Assembly (NCBI GenBank): GCA_023079485.1
Contig: CM041090.1
Coordinates: forward strand, 33,506,874 to 33,570,873
Source: Archilochus colubris
Lineage: Eukaryota; Chordata; Aves; Apodiformes; Trochilidae
Length of the DNA stretch: 64,000 nucleotides
Direction: 5' to 3'
The stretch's first letter is position 1, and each line of letters begins with the position of its first letter. The notes beneath the pieces are model-generated. The model worked only from the letters and a program-made list of their open reading frames with translations. It made no database searches and was not told the DNA's origin. Positions 9,211-41,585 of the stretch are shown piece after piece. The position numbers and the translations under genes are program-made.

Positions 9211-11595
9211 GGGCTTTGAAGTGGGGGACAGCCGGGTGGCCGTCATTCACCAGCCTTCGTGTGAAGGCTGCCCCGGGGGTGAGGCAGCTGTGCCTACCTC
9301 CTCCTCCTCCTCCTGGGGAGGGTCCTCTCGCTGCCCTGTCAAGCAGCCAGGCTTCCCAAAGAAGAAGGAGGCAGCCTGCCTGGTCTGTGTGGAGGCTGGG
9401 CAGGAAAGGGAGAGGTGTATCTGTGTTTTGGTTGAATCAGAGAACAAAGAATCATTTTTTAGAGCTTGGATTTTAGAATTACAGAATGGTTTGTGTTGGA
9501 AGGGATCTTAAACATCATCTAGTTTCAGCCCATTTGCCATAGGCAGGGACACATTCCACTAAATGGGGTTGCGCAAAGCCTCATCCGACCTTGCCCTTGA
9601 GCACTTCCAGGGCTGAGGCATCTGCAGCTTCCCAGAGCAACCTGGTCCAGTGTCTCACCACCCTCATAGGAAAGACTTTCTTTCCAATAGCTACTCTAAA
9701 TCTACCATCTTTACCATCTTTCAGTTTGAAACTGTTCCCTCTCATCCTGTCACTACATGCCTTTGAAAAAGTCCCTCACCAGCTTTCCTGTAGGCCCCTT
9801 CAGGGACTGGAAGGCTGCTTAATTTGTGATGCTGTGAGGGATTGAGTTTATGTTGTTGCTGTGATGGCAAGCCCCAGAGAAAATCCCTTGCCACAAACTT
9901 CACCTTCCCTCCTACTCCCACTCTACAGCACCGTGTGGCAAAAGTAATGGTGTACCAAGACATCTGTATGCTACCAGAGAGTAAAGGAGAGAAATGTAAC
10001 AACAGTGCATGAGGCCCTGCATTGGTAAGGAATGGAAACCTATTGAAAATGAATGAAAATCAGTGGAGATCACCGTGCCTCTTGCCATAGGGGGAGACAA
10101 AGAAACTACTGAAACTCCTCACAGACTCCAGATTTAACACAAGTGCATGGATACAACATGCCCAGTGATACCTGAGCCTGAGAGATTTGTCACTTGGGAA
10201 GTCAGTGTACACTCTTTTAATAACTCTTACAATTAACTGTGGTAACTGTAGTGGCTCAAGGGAAGGCAAACAAACTGGAAGCCAGTCTAGGTAATCAAAG
10301 GAGGAATAATTCTCTCCATTCTCCTGCAGACATGTTGCAGGAATGTTGTTTTTTGCATACAGGTGTAGCTGCAATTCAAATACTGTGAAAGAAATGTATT
10401 ACAGTCGAGCTCCTTTTAAGTGGTACAGTTTTAAGAAGTGAAAACTACATTGTATTACCTAGAATGAGAACTACCAGTGTCATTTATGAAAAAGAACATT
10501 AATTTAGTCAGAAAAAACAAGCTATAAAAGTGGGTTAAGCATTTATACTCTCTCATGAAGTCCAGTATGTATACATTTTGGAATTCATGGGATGTCTTTC
10601 TTTCTGTTTCACTGTGTCCAGACAGGGCTATTCTGCTTTGGCACCTAAATACTTTATGCAATAAATATGTCATGAGCTTTGGAAGTTTTGGCCGCAAGCA
10701 CATCGAGTCTCAGTGACTGCAGTGGAAAAATCATAAATCTAGCTGCTTAACAGCAAAATGAACTACAATGAATATTCATCAACAAAGACTAGAATTTGAG
10801 AACTAAAATTTTCAAGTTAAAACTGTGGATCATAGATATTTGTGTTCAAAATCTTATTGTAATTTTCTAAACAACTGAGACCAGGGTGCAAAAAGTGGTA
10901 CGACTATTTGCACTAGCTTGCAAATGGTAGTTTACATTTAGCTGCATCACAGATCACTTTCCAGACAATTGCTATGCACCTGCAATGTCAAATTAAAGGC
11001 CACAATATTCTTTTCCCCTGTAGTTTGTCAAATTTATGCAGAAACTTAATGCATCTACTATCTTTATCCTATCTCTAAACCTTCATTTGGAAAACTTCAG
11101 GTAAACCTTTGTTAGTGGTCCTAATAACTCGTGATTGATATCTTGGCAAGTAACATTTGTCTAATGTTGTAAATCACCAAGGGATAAGCCAGCAGATGGA
11201 AATAAAAGATCCTACACATACTCTGAGATCTTGTGAACTGGAATCGAACAGGGTGCTGAAATTTATACTAACTTGCAAGTTTCTCAGTAGTAGTGTGGAA
11301 CAGGCTGAGTAAATTATAATGTATTTCCTAAATTTTCTTTAAAATGTACCATAAAATGGGAAAAGTACAGGTTATATTCCAACCTGTGGTATCTTTCTAT
11401 TGATTTTAATTGGATCAAGAGTGCAGTGAGGGGGAGTTCCCTGAACTTCATGGAGTTCCCTTGGTAACCTCTTATTTGCACAGTGCATTTTTGTTCTGCG
11501 TTGGGGAAAATACAGTTACTTGGCTTTATGGCTGTAGTTTTCAGCTCCATCAGAATCCTCCACAACTCTCTCTTCACACATTTATTCTCTTCCAG
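8824..11595 (+). other. TRMT61A: TRMT61A intron 1
   Basis: About 2.8 kb between the putative exon 1 donor and the TTCTCTTCCAG acceptor. It contains the antisense CR1 fragment at about 9470-9815 and otherwise unremarkable AT-rich sequence. Confidence 0.6.
9470..9815 (-). mobile_element. CR1 LINE fragment (3' end)
   Basis: A degraded 5'-truncated CR1 retrotransposon in minus orientation. The plus strand shows the characteristic antisense 3' region: AGAATGGTTTGTGTTGGAAG, then GGGACACATTCCACTA, AGCAACCTGGTCCAGTGTCT and CTTTCCTGTAGGCCCCTTCA in the expected order. No coding capacity remains. A short local duplication of TTTACCATC occurs near 9708-9720. CR1 is the dominant LINE of birds. Confidence 0.88.
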
Positions 11596-11599
11596 GTGA

Positions 11600-30938
<19,339 letters not shown>

Positions 30939-32260
30939 TACACGTGGAGTTTGTGCACCTCGGAGTGTTTAGTGTGTTTGTGTATGTTTTCTGTCTTCAT
31001 GGTTCTTTTTTGTAGGGCGTCCAAATTTTTACTTGTCAGGGAATTCCATATATAGTCAGATTTGGTTGGGATATGCTTTGTTTAAATAGCATACAAGCAT
31101 TACCCAGAGCAGCATCAAGGGAATGTTGAAACTTTGGAATGGTGCTTCTCTTGCTGTCAGAAAGAAGATAAATTAATAGTCAGTGGCCATTCACTGGAAT
31201 GTGCAGCGTGAAGATCCTTCCTGATAAGATAGCAAACCAGACAGCACACTGATTTAAATAAGGTGGATTTTTTCCTCCTCTTTTCTGAATTTCCCAGGTT
31301 TATGTTTTGGTGATTTTTTTCTGTCACCACTAGACACTTTTTTAAAACTTCTTCAGTGTTTGTATTGCTCTTAGGAATGTGAAAGTGCCTACTTGCTTAA
31401 TTTTAAATATGAAACTTGCCAGGTCATAGGGTTGCCAGCATGACTGATCACAGAATTAATGTTTCCTTGGATTAGCATTTGGCTGTGCAGAGGATTATTG
31501 GCAGTGCTCAGGAACACAACCTCTTACTCAGTTCCAGGCTGGCAAATCTGCAAATCATTTAGATTGCACAAAGTTCAAAGACTTGTGCTAATTGTTGAAT
31601 TTGGTTTTAAAGAATATATTGTGCTCATCAGTGTACAGTAAAAATTTGGACCTGTATTTATACCACAGTCTTCTAATATATCATCCACTTTCATAGCTGA
31701 TGAATCCACTGTTAAAATTCACTGAAGAGATGGTTAATATCTGAACACCTCTTTGTAAGCAGTGTGTCCGTGGTTCTGTTCGTTTGGTATTTTGTATGCA
31801 TTATGGTGTATTATCTTCCTGCAGTTGAATGACTAAGATTGCTTTTAGCAGGATTTCTGTCTCCAAATTGCAAAAACAATGCAAACTTATTAAAATCCTC
31901 AAACAGCTTTATTAATTAAGTTTTCAGACCATTAACTCTTTGGTCTTCCATACAAAGCTGGTGGGCGTGATGAATGTATTTGAATGCTGGATAAGGTTTT
32001 GTATTTACAGATTAAAATAATGATGCAAATTTATACAGTTAGGGGTTTTTTCCTTTAAAAAAAATAATTAACACGTATTTTTATTCCAGCCACTAATATT
32101 GTCTCTGGAAGCATCTAGATGTGCCTTGCATTCAATACCTGAATGTATTGATTGCTGTGTAAGAGAAATAACCATTCATAAACTGCTGCCTGAACATTTG
32201 AACCTGAATTCCCTCCCCCAGTCTTGACAAAAATAAACAAAGCTAAGCTTTTAACATGTT
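30939..32260 (+). other. TRMT61A: TRMT61A 3'UTR (end inferred)
   Basis: AT-rich sequence after the stop codon. The first canonical AATAAA is at 32232-32237, and an ATTAAA variant lies at 32011-32016. The cleavage site is inferred to lie shortly after 32237; use of an earlier variant signal is possible. Confidence 0.55.
32232..32237 (+). terminator. TRMT61A: Candidate polyadenylation signal AATAAA for TRMT61A
   Basis: First exact AATAAA downstream of the TRMT61A stop codon, 1.3 kb away. Not proven; ATTAAA at 32011 is the main alternative. Confidence 0.5.
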
Positions 32261-32689
32261 ATAGCAGAACCCTAATCCATAACGGTTTAAAGAAAGCTCA
32301 ACTGATCACGACAGCAGAGATAAACTGTTGAGCAGATTAAAGTCAGAAAGCAATTCTGTTGAACTAAATCAGTTATGTAAGTTGGCCCACAACTGCAGCA
32401 TTTCTCTAGAAATCATGTGAAAGTTCCCCTTCTCCTGCTGCTGATGTTCTCCAGAGCAGCATGTGGTGCACTGCTCACACTGTGCATGTCATTTGGGAGC
32501 TGTGGTTCAGTGCTGTGCTTGCATCTGTGTGCATCTGCACCTGCCTGTCTGTGCTTAAACCACCCCCACACAAGTATGGCTAAGGTACTAACATGAACCA
32601 GAAGAAAAGATGGGGAAATACAAGATTAATACTGCAAGATTGTTCTTAACTTCCCTCAAGGTGACTGTCATTCACCAACAAGCTTCACC

Positions 32690-32712
32690 AGAGCTGGAAT
32701 AATTCCAGCTCT
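32690..32712. repeat. 23-bp perfect palindrome, 11-bp arms, 1-nt centre
   Basis: Left arm AGAGCTGGAAT, central A, right arm ATTCCAGCTCT, with no mismatch. It lies about 450 bp past the candidate TRMT61A polyadenylation signal. Confidence 0.9.
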
Positions 32713-33096
32713 AGACTTGATTCACTTCACTTGGTTTTCTCGACAGGCCTTATTTTAAAATAGTGTAACATTTAAACAGCATTAAAGAGGAACAGAGCCA
32801 CATTTCTGTCCTACAAATAGATGTGGAAATACTAATAGGTCTTCATGGAGTTTGAAAGAAGGCTGTTGCCTTCTTGCCTACAAAGCCCAATTCAAAACCC
32901 CTTGAAATAAACCATTGACTTTCCAGGGTCCCGTATTGATCTGATCCCTGCAGAGGAAGGGCAAGCACTGCGTAAGAGGAGGATTTAATTTCTGTCTTTG
33001 CAAAAAAGGCTTCTGTGTTTTTGTTGCCAATCACAGCCATGGCCGAGCAGCACCACACTGCTTCCTGCTGTTTCTTTGTTGTCAGGGTCACAAGGA

Positions 33097-33117
33097 GGAT
33101 CCCACACTGTGGGATCC
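33097..33117. repeat. 21-bp perfect palindrome, 10-bp arms, 1-nt centre
   Basis: Left arm GGATCCCACA, central C, right arm TGTGGGATCC, with no mismatch. It has the same one-base-centre layout as the palindrome 400 bp upstream, though the sequences are unrelated. Confidence 0.9.
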
Positions 33118-36100
33118 AGCGTGGACAGTACTGTGCTGCCAGAATCCCCCACTGTTTAATTCTGTTTGTGATCACCTGTGTTCTACTTTGTGGATACATT
33201 CCCTAACAAAAGTGGTGAATCAGAAACATGGGGTCTTTCCTGCTACACTGGGGGAATCTGCCCAGGCCACACTTTCAGGGACCCATTTCTCTTTTTGATA
33301 TGTTCTAGTCTTTAGTCTGGAATGAAGCATCTCTTCTGACACAATTTGCTCACACACTGGCAGGCTGCACATTTTCATTGCTGCCATGCTCTTGGACCTC
33401 TCAGTTGTTGTGGACAAGCACCAGTACCCAGCTCTACCTGACAGCCAGGTTCTGCTTGTCCTGTTGTGCTCCATGCCCTAGCATGGAGAGCAGTCTTACA
33501 CACCTTGCAACCTTCAAGACAAGCAGTATTGTGTAAGATGAGGCTTGTGAAACACTTGGGAAGTCTGCTGCTGTTCAGTGTTTACCTGTGCTTTAATTAA
33601 AGCATCACAGATCTGCATCTTATGGTGGTTCTTTTCCTGCTTACCTGTTAGCACAACACTGTTTTCCTCTGAAGATGTGATCACAGGTCATGCTTGAGAA
33701 CCTGGAAGGGAGCAAGCAGCAAAACTGCTAGGAACTCACTCTTCTGCTTCCTTTCCTGCTCTGTCTTCTCCTTAGGTACTTTGTGATACGTGATGGTGAG
33801 GAGATGGTTCTTCCTGGGAAGCTTTCCAGAGATGAGAGCTCTGGTGCACGCTGACTCCCTGGAGAGTACATCTGTGCTCCATTAGTCCTGGTCAACTGGA
33901 TGACTGCGGAAGTCATAGTGACCCAGAAAGGAGGGGGGCCCAGAGATGCATAGAGCCTGGATCTACTTGTAAATACAGCCCACATCCCAGCAGAGTCTGC
34001 ATCATGTAGGTGGGCGAGTGCACCAGGCAGCCCACGTGTTTATGTGCCTTACCAGGCTCCTTCTAGGCAGAAACTGGAGAAAACTCTGCTCTCCTGGGCT
34101 GCAGTTCAGTGGTGGTCTGTGCTCCCAGTGGGAGGGGAGGGTCTGATGCCAGTGGGAGGGGTTCAGGCTCAGAAAAGGAGGCTTGAGAAATAGTTGGATT
34201 CTGTCTCAGCTTCTGCCTGCACAAATATTAGAGAGGCACAATAAGAGAAAAGTGGGAGAGTCAGCATTGCATAACCATGATGTTACACCGAAGGTACGTG
34301 CAGCTGTGACTTGTCAAGGGCAGGAAGGGGGTTACTCCAGTACCAGAAAGTCCTGCCTGTGTCACCACGGGGGAAAGCATCTACGTGCTGCTGGCTTCTC
34401 AAGTGCTCCTGAGGAACTATCTTGTTCAGATGCCAAAAGAGGGGAGCCAGATTGTGTTATTTCCTTTCTCCCTACGTGATGGCTTCTGAACTGGAGTGAA
34501 TCTGTATCAGTATCAACACAGGGAACAAATAAACCTTGAATTGAAGACTCAAATAGAAATAATCCTCCTCACTGATATCCAGCCCTTTACCTGCATATCT
34601 TGCCCAGGAGCTCTCTGTCCTTTCATAGGCTGTTCAGGACATGCTGTTCTCCTTTGCATCAGGGCAACAGCTTTGAAGTCTGAGGTTAGCTGATATGCTG
34701 ATAGAAAATAAATGCAGAAGCCAGCTGGGAACACTGGGCTGTGGGTCATCTCACTGTACCTGCATGTTTCTACCTGGCTACTAAGGTAAACTACCCACAT
34801 CTGCTTTTCCCTGGTTGTGAAGCAGTCCCTTCCTCTCATTTTCCCCCTCCTGACCTCAAACTCAAGGCTAACAGGCACACTGCTAGCATGCACCAGCCCT
34901 TGTTGGCACTCCCAGGCAACTCAGATTGCACAGCCAGGTTTTTGGCAGAGGCAGGCATTTTGCTCTTTTCTTTATTGGTCCCTAGGGTGGGGAGAGGGGC
35001 TATTTTTTGCTACCCGATCAGGACATTCAGCTGCAGAGGCTCTGCTGCAAGATGCTGTGTTGAGAAACCACCTGAGTGCTCCAGACCCCAGGCACCTTGG
35101 GAGGCTTGTGCTGCCATGGGAACAGCACAACATCCATCAAGCCACTGAAGACCTCGGGCTGTATTTCAGTGGGGGCTGCGTGGGTTGCTGCTAAATATTG
35201 CACTCCTGTATAGTTCTGAAGAGTGCAATTTGCATGAATGGTTGCAGTGAAGCTAAGGACTTCTCCCCTTGGGGTCCAGCTGCAGGAAACATCAGAGACC
35301 AGGACCAAGGTCTGGTCCCAGAGGTGCTGGCTGAGCAGTCAAAGCTAGGAAGTAGAGGAAGGAGCTTTTCCATCTTTTTCTGGTTGTGCTGATACTGATA
35401 CAGCACAAAGCCCATGTGCATGACTACATATAGTCAGCTACAAGAAACTGTTGCTTTAGCAACCTCCTTTTGTATTAGGAACTGTGCATGAGGGGGAAGC
35501 CTGCAATAGGATTTTCCTGTCTCTCTTCTGTTGCTCTGGGGGGACTACAGTCCCCCCTCCTTCCTTCAGTCAAAAGTATGTTAGCAGTAGTTAGCTCTAA
35601 CACAGGTGTCTAGGACTCAGCGTGGCTGGTCCCTGGATATGTGGAATTAAATGTTTCTGATGCCAAAATATTGTAAGCCAGATGTTATCTTATTCCACTT
35701 GGAGGGGTGAGGAAGATGATGAGCTCGTAGGCTCTGTTACTTTTCACATTGGTACCCCATGCCTTTAGAAATTGTCCTTAAAGCACTGTCTCAGAAAAAT
35801 TTAAACAAAAATGAAACAGCTGGATGTGAGAAGCAAATCTGCTTGGAGGAAGAAGTGGAAGAAGCAGTAACAAGGTAGAGAATGTTTTTTAGGGACAAAG
35901 TTCCTCATTTCCTGGCCTTTGGAACTAAAAGGCAGCTCCCCAGAAGGTTGCAGCTGCTCCCCTTAAAAGCTGTGGATCAGAAATGCTCATTAATAGTGAG
36001 GGTATCAGTTCCATCAGGCTGTTCTGACAAGGCCTGTAGGCTGGGATCTACAACTGATGGAATAGAAAGGAGGGAGAGAGAGGAAAGAGGCTTTTAAAGT

Positions 36101-37138
36101 GTCTGTATTCAGCTCAACCTGTTGGATTACATGTACATCACATCATGCTGTTGTTACTAGAGGGGTCTAAATTATCTTAGCAAAATATACAATATACCTG
36201 TATAACACAGAAAAGAATCACCTGCTTCAGTACAGTACTGGGCAAGAGCATGACAAAAGAAAAAGATTTGATTATCTGTGTTGAGAAATCAGGTTTACCT
36301 AAGACACATGTTGCAGTTTCTGCATGTTCTCCTACCCCTATCAGAGAAAGTAGAAACATTTAAGAAAATGGATAATACTTGAGTGGAATATATACCTAAC
36401 AAGCATGCAAAGCCTCACAGGGAGGGGATTGATTTCCAGCTTTTACCACTCAGTGCTTCCAGGAGGATACTTCATTATCAATGTTTCCTCATCAATCTTA
36501 TCAGCACTTTAAAAAGAGAGAAAATTATCCTTTTTCAGCAGAGAGAGCAGATATCTGTATGGCTATGGCTGATTACCAACCTGCAGACACATGTCAGAGC
36601 AAGGACAACACTGGGCTCCTTGAAGTTTCTAATGCAGACTGCAAATGGGGCTGTCCCACCCCCCTCAGCGTGCTGGCAGCATCACCCCCAGCCCCTCTGC
36701 TTTGCCAGCATTAAGGCAACACCAAGAGGCCCAGGTGGGCTGAATGCCATGCATGGAGCTCACCAGGCAAAACAGCTGTGAGGTGACAGGGTGATGTCTG
36801 TGCAGCCCAGGGCTTTCTTCTGACCTCAGGGACAGCACTGGCTCCTGTGCTTGATCCTTCAGAGCAGTTTCTGCCCCTGGGGGAGCACGGAGGGCTTGGT
36901 GTTTCCTTCAGACTGAGCAAGCACCTTTGCACCTGCCAGCTCTTTGTGTACCTCTTCTGATGGGGTAGATTTATTAGAGCCAAGGTGCAACATGCCTCTC
37001 AAGAAGAAAAAACGTGATTCTCCACATGCTACATCTCCCTGTGAGAAATGATTTGTGCTTCCTCATGCTGTTTGATTTTGATCCTGCAAACATTTACTCA
37101 GAGAGAGGAAAGGATCTGTAAAATGGCTGTAGCAGGAG

Positions 37139-37228
37139 ATGGTGGCCCTGCTCTGGCAGGGGGGGTTGGACTAGATGATCTTTCGAGGTCCCTTCCAACC
37201 CCTAGGATTCTGTGATTCTGTGATTCTG
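37139..37228 (+). mobile_element. CR1 LINE 3' terminal fragment with ATTCTGTG tail
   Basis: About 90 bp of the extreme 3' end of an avian CR1. It includes GGTTGGACTAGATGATCTTT, GAGGTCCCTTCCAACCCCTA and the terminal tandem ATTCTGTG repeats ending near 37228. It is heavily 5'-truncated, as most avian CR1 copies are. The consensus-like sequence suggests it is younger than the copy at 9470-9815. Confidence 0.93.
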
Positions 37229-40200
37229 CTGTGGTTGAGAATATGGTGGTCTACCTCCAGGTTAGGGAGATGCTGGCTGCCTGAAAAAAAAGAGCTAATT
37301 TCTCAGAAGAAGGTAAAGGAATTTCATGCCCCAGCTCCTACTGACTTTCATTACTCATTTATTTCAGTGGGATTTCAGCACAGCTCCCTTGATGACCTGG
37401 GCCCTGGCTGCACAGGCTTCTTTGGGAATGGTACAGCACCATGCTCATTTTACAGGCTGATTGTGCAAGTCAGTGGCAGGGTGGAAAACAGGACCTGACA
37501 TCCCAGATGTTCCCTCTGCTAGAAGGGTTACAGCTCCTTCCTAAGTACCAGTGCTCTCCTAATGCTGAGCAAGGATCTCCACCAGAGTAATGCTGTTCCT
37601 GCTCTCACATGGCAGCACCTCATTGCCCACAAGTTCTTACACTCTCTGGATGCAAATGTAGTTAGATAATGTTCACTGTCACAGCTTATTACCAAATCAG
37701 GGCATGCAGCCATATCAATGCTTAATGATTTTCTGAAACTTTAATTCATTTTACTGTGTAGCCATTTTCAGTAATTAGCTGAATTAATTTTATATGGATT
37801 AAAAATGTAGGTCTATCTCTTTGAAGATGAAAAGTGGCATTTTTAAATCTATGTCCTGTCCCAAGCCTATAAATACCTCTGCCTTATAGAAATCAGCTGT
37901 TTATGGTTGATCTTATTGAAGAGAGGATGACTGAAAGAGGCTTATGAGCTGCATTGTTTTTATCAGTGCTGAAAAAACCCGTCCAAATTTCCTGTGAATT
38001 AGAAGGATCAGTGACTATAGATAGAGCCTGTACTTTTCCCCTGCCAGATGAAACATGGGACTGGTTTCAGGTAGTCTGGATCCAATGCAGTTGTTGCCAG
38101 CATTTCCTGGAGTAAAAATTAACAAAGCAGAAATAGTCTGTTACTCACTCAAAATGCCAGGCAACCAGTGGTTCCCTCTCACCCTTCCCCACTTCATTAT
38201 AGAGCATCTAATAGTGGTTAAATTCAATTATAAACCTCAAAATAATATTAAAAGACCATGAGGAAGACTTCAGAGCCACCCATGCAAAATCTAGGGAATC
38301 TTATAAAATTAAGGCACTTTCTGAAGCCTTTAGTTGTAGGATAAATAAGGCTAAGTTCAGGGAGAAGGAATGGAGGGTAGAGGTCTTGGCTGGGTCTTGC
38401 AGGAATCTGGAGGTCACAAGTGGCATCTCAGCATCTGTGCAGATCAACATTGTTATAGTCTGGAAAAAGGGCTGAGCAGTCATCTGAGGAGTTCTGCTGG
38501 TGGCACAAAGTTGTTGATGTCAGAAAGGATGCAGGCAGGTGGTGAAGTCCTATAGAAAGACTCTGCAGGTGAGTCCATCTTACCCCTGACTGCCTGGGCA
38601 ATGAAGTGGAGGTGAAACTCAGTGTAGGTAAATGCAATGGGCTACCAGGATGAGATGGGGGAGGCAAGGCAGCCCTATGGGGGATGGGAGCTGGTGCATG
38701 GCAGGTACCAGGTGTTGGGGCTGCAGCACGGAGAAGCTCAGTGTCAGCTCACACTGTGACTGCCCCAGGGTGAGTGGCAGTGCCCAGAGGAGCACCCTCA
38801 TCCTCTCTGAGGAAAGGACTAGCTAATTCTTTTTGGAGGAGCTGTTTTAAGCTTCCTAGCAGAGTGTGACTAAATAGAGCTAATCCAGGAGCTCATGCCC
38901 ACTGACTCCAAGATGCCTCTGTACCTTACAGGCAGCAATAGTCTAAAGCTCCATGACATTTGCCAAATCATTATTAAATGATTTTTGCAGGCTGCTTCCT
39001 GCAAGTCAACAGTCAAGTTCAGCTGTGTTTTCAACCACAGCAGTAAGACTTAAGTAAGTAAGACTTGCAAAATGTTAGTGACTCTTAACACCACATGTGC
39101 CCACTTATAAGATGCGGGATTTTCATTTTGATTTTGTTTCTGAAACATTTGAAAACCTTTGGAAAGTAGCAGACTTGCTCAGCTGTGTCCATAAACATTT
39201 AAATTATGCTTTACTTATTTTCTACCCTGTATTTATCCTCTGAGTATGCATGTTGCTGTTCGGCAAGTGCAGCAGTACTGGGAGACATGATGGAAGAAGC
39301 CTCCTACCTGCAGCTCAGCCTGGGGAGCTTTGGGGACCTAAGCCTCCCAGCTCCCCTGCCTGAATTTGTGATGAACCAAAAAGCAGGACTTTTAGATTCT
39401 TTCTTTGAACTCCATTCCACCCCAAAAAGAAGGACAGCAACCACCACAGCAGTGCCAGGAAGGGCACCAGCTGATGGAGCTGGGCACCCCTCCTTGTCCT
39501 GCATCTCCCGGCACATTTACCTGCACCAGATTTTGTGCTGCAAGAGGGTGACTGTAGTGAGGAGCAGCCCTGCTTCCCCCCAGGCTGCTCGAGCAACCCC
39601 AGGAGACAGTTCAACAGGAGCAGCTTGTTTTACAGGCATTAGGGTTTTGTCAAGAGTTGTAAGAGAGAGCTCTCTGCCTCAGGAGCAGGCAATGCAGCAA
39701 ACACTGGTAATGGTGCTCACCCTTGCAAGAGGACTACTGCTAAGTTGAACTCTTTCACTTAATTTGGGGAAAAAATGCAATAAAGACACACTACAATTTT
39801 TCAAAGTTGTACAAAACAATTTTCAACAGCCTAAGCTAAAATCAGTACTTGCTTGGACTTTATTTCCAGTAATTGCTATTTATGCCTTTTTTTTTCTTTT
39901 TTTGGCTTTTTACCAATCTAATCAGCATAATTTGACTGTACTGAAACAAATCTACAAGACTGTAAAACTGCACTTGCGGATTGTTCAGATTAAACATGAA
40001 CTAATTAGTAGATTTTTGGATCTCTAAGTCCACAGCTTTGGAAAAAGCTGACAATGCCCATCAGTGTTCCCACATGAAGAGAGAGACAAAACCCAGACAC
40101 ACCAGAAAAACAGCTACATATGTGTGAGGAATCCTTGCAAAAAGAAAAAAAAATAAACAAGGAAAAAACCAACATTGGGATATTAAGCAACAGCAATTAA

Positions 40201-41585
40201 TTTATCTTTTTCCTAAACATTTCAAGAAGACCTTTTTCTGACTTTAGTTTTATCTTTTGTGGAAATTAAATATGATTCTATAAGAACTAATGGCCATAAA
40301 CTACCAGGGCATAAGGGAAAATGTAGCAGAAGACAAATATTGAATTCACCCACGAGTTTGTCCAAGCACATCCAAAAGCCATGACGTCAGTAAAAAGGAA
40401 AAACTCTGACTATTGCCCTGGGAATGAAACCAAAAAAATCACTTTGCCAATATGTGCAGACATTCTGCAAGTCTTCTAAAAGTTTCCTTGCAAGACAACA
40501 ATAACTTGATCAGAAACATTTCAGCAGATGATGAAGAACAATAACAGCTGCTCCAAAGCTCATGGCAAACAATGGAAAGTCCCCAGTTGATTTGCTCAGT
40601 CCTGAACAGAGTCCAAAATTCACAGAATTTCAGAGAGGAGGTAAAAGCAGCTGTCTGCCTGCAAGAGCAGCATTCACACAAGGAGGGAACTGGAATGACC
40701 CCATAATTCAAGCCCTGTCCAACAACTGCTCCTGACAGTCGTGCTCCTAAAAAAATGTGCTGGAAAAGTGGGTTCAGTGATGGTCATGAAGAAGGATGTC
40801 CCCAGGCTGGGTGTTTGATGGGATAACATGGACAAATTCGGAAAGGTCTCTCTGGAATCAGACTCATTGCATATAAGGTGACATTGTTAAATCCCAAGAG
40901 GTGTTTTGGTTAGTCACAAGTACTCAGGAAGCCCTTCTGTTCCCAGTTTTATGGGCGGTCTCTGGATTGAATTCTCTGGCTCTGAGCTTATCAAGCTGCC
41001 AGTCAGGGCTGATTGCACTGGACAGGCTCTGTTCTTTGATCTGATCTGATTAACATCCCAGACCACTTCACCTTCAGCAGTTACTCAGGGGATACCCAGA
41101 CACGAGACTGCTCTAATGATTATTTCCTCTTATCATCACCACCTAAAGCCTTCCTTGCCAAGCAAGAGCAGGAGGCTGCTGTGGCTCTGCCCAGAGGCCC
41201 CATTCCCATACCCGCTGCAATTAGAGTTAATGAGGACATGTAAACCAATGCCATCAAAAATTTGGCTCCTGATCTTTGAAACACAAATGAAAAGAGGCAA
41301 GAGGGCTCCAAAAAAACATCTGAAGAATGTCCCAGTGGTGGAACCTGAGTTTCGTGGTGCAGGACTGGCACTGCCCCGGCTGCAGGAGATTTGCTGCCCC
41401 ATGGGGATCACCCAGGCTGGGGGTGTTGGTGCAGCCTGGTGAGGAATTGCAGTTGGGTTTAACTACTGGTGACCCATCCTGCCAGAGAGGTGACAGCCCA
41501 AGCAGTGGGTTCTGCCAGCAGAAGGAGAAATTCCTCTTTCACCTCTGCAGGACCTGGAGCAAATCAGAGCAGTGAAGCTTAGTGC
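37229..41585. other. Gene-free sequence with AT-rich conserved-looking blocks
   Basis: No recognisable gene. AT-rich unique blocks with TAATTA-type motifs lie at about 37700-38000 and 39760-40030. The 180-codon open frame at 39206-39748 (plus strand) is unrecognised, with no domain, signal peptide or plausible homologue that I can name. Confidence 0.55.

Larger units (their letters stand above)
32261..37138. other. Gene-free sequence downstream of TRMT61A
   Basis: No recognisable gene. It contains two short near-perfect palindromes (32690-32712 and 33097-33117) and an octamer-bearing hairpin (35197-35235), described separately. Open frames here do not resemble known proteins. Confidence 0.6.

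Noticed and set aside
38480..38820. Possible old CR1 coding remnant (GGCACAAAGTTG and AGAAGCTCAGTGTCAGCTC recall CR1)
   Set aside because: Similarity is short and scattered; I could not align an ordered series of CR1 segments.
39206..39748. 180-codon plus-strand open frame
   Set aside because: No domain, no splice or promoter context and no known homologue; not enough to call a gene.
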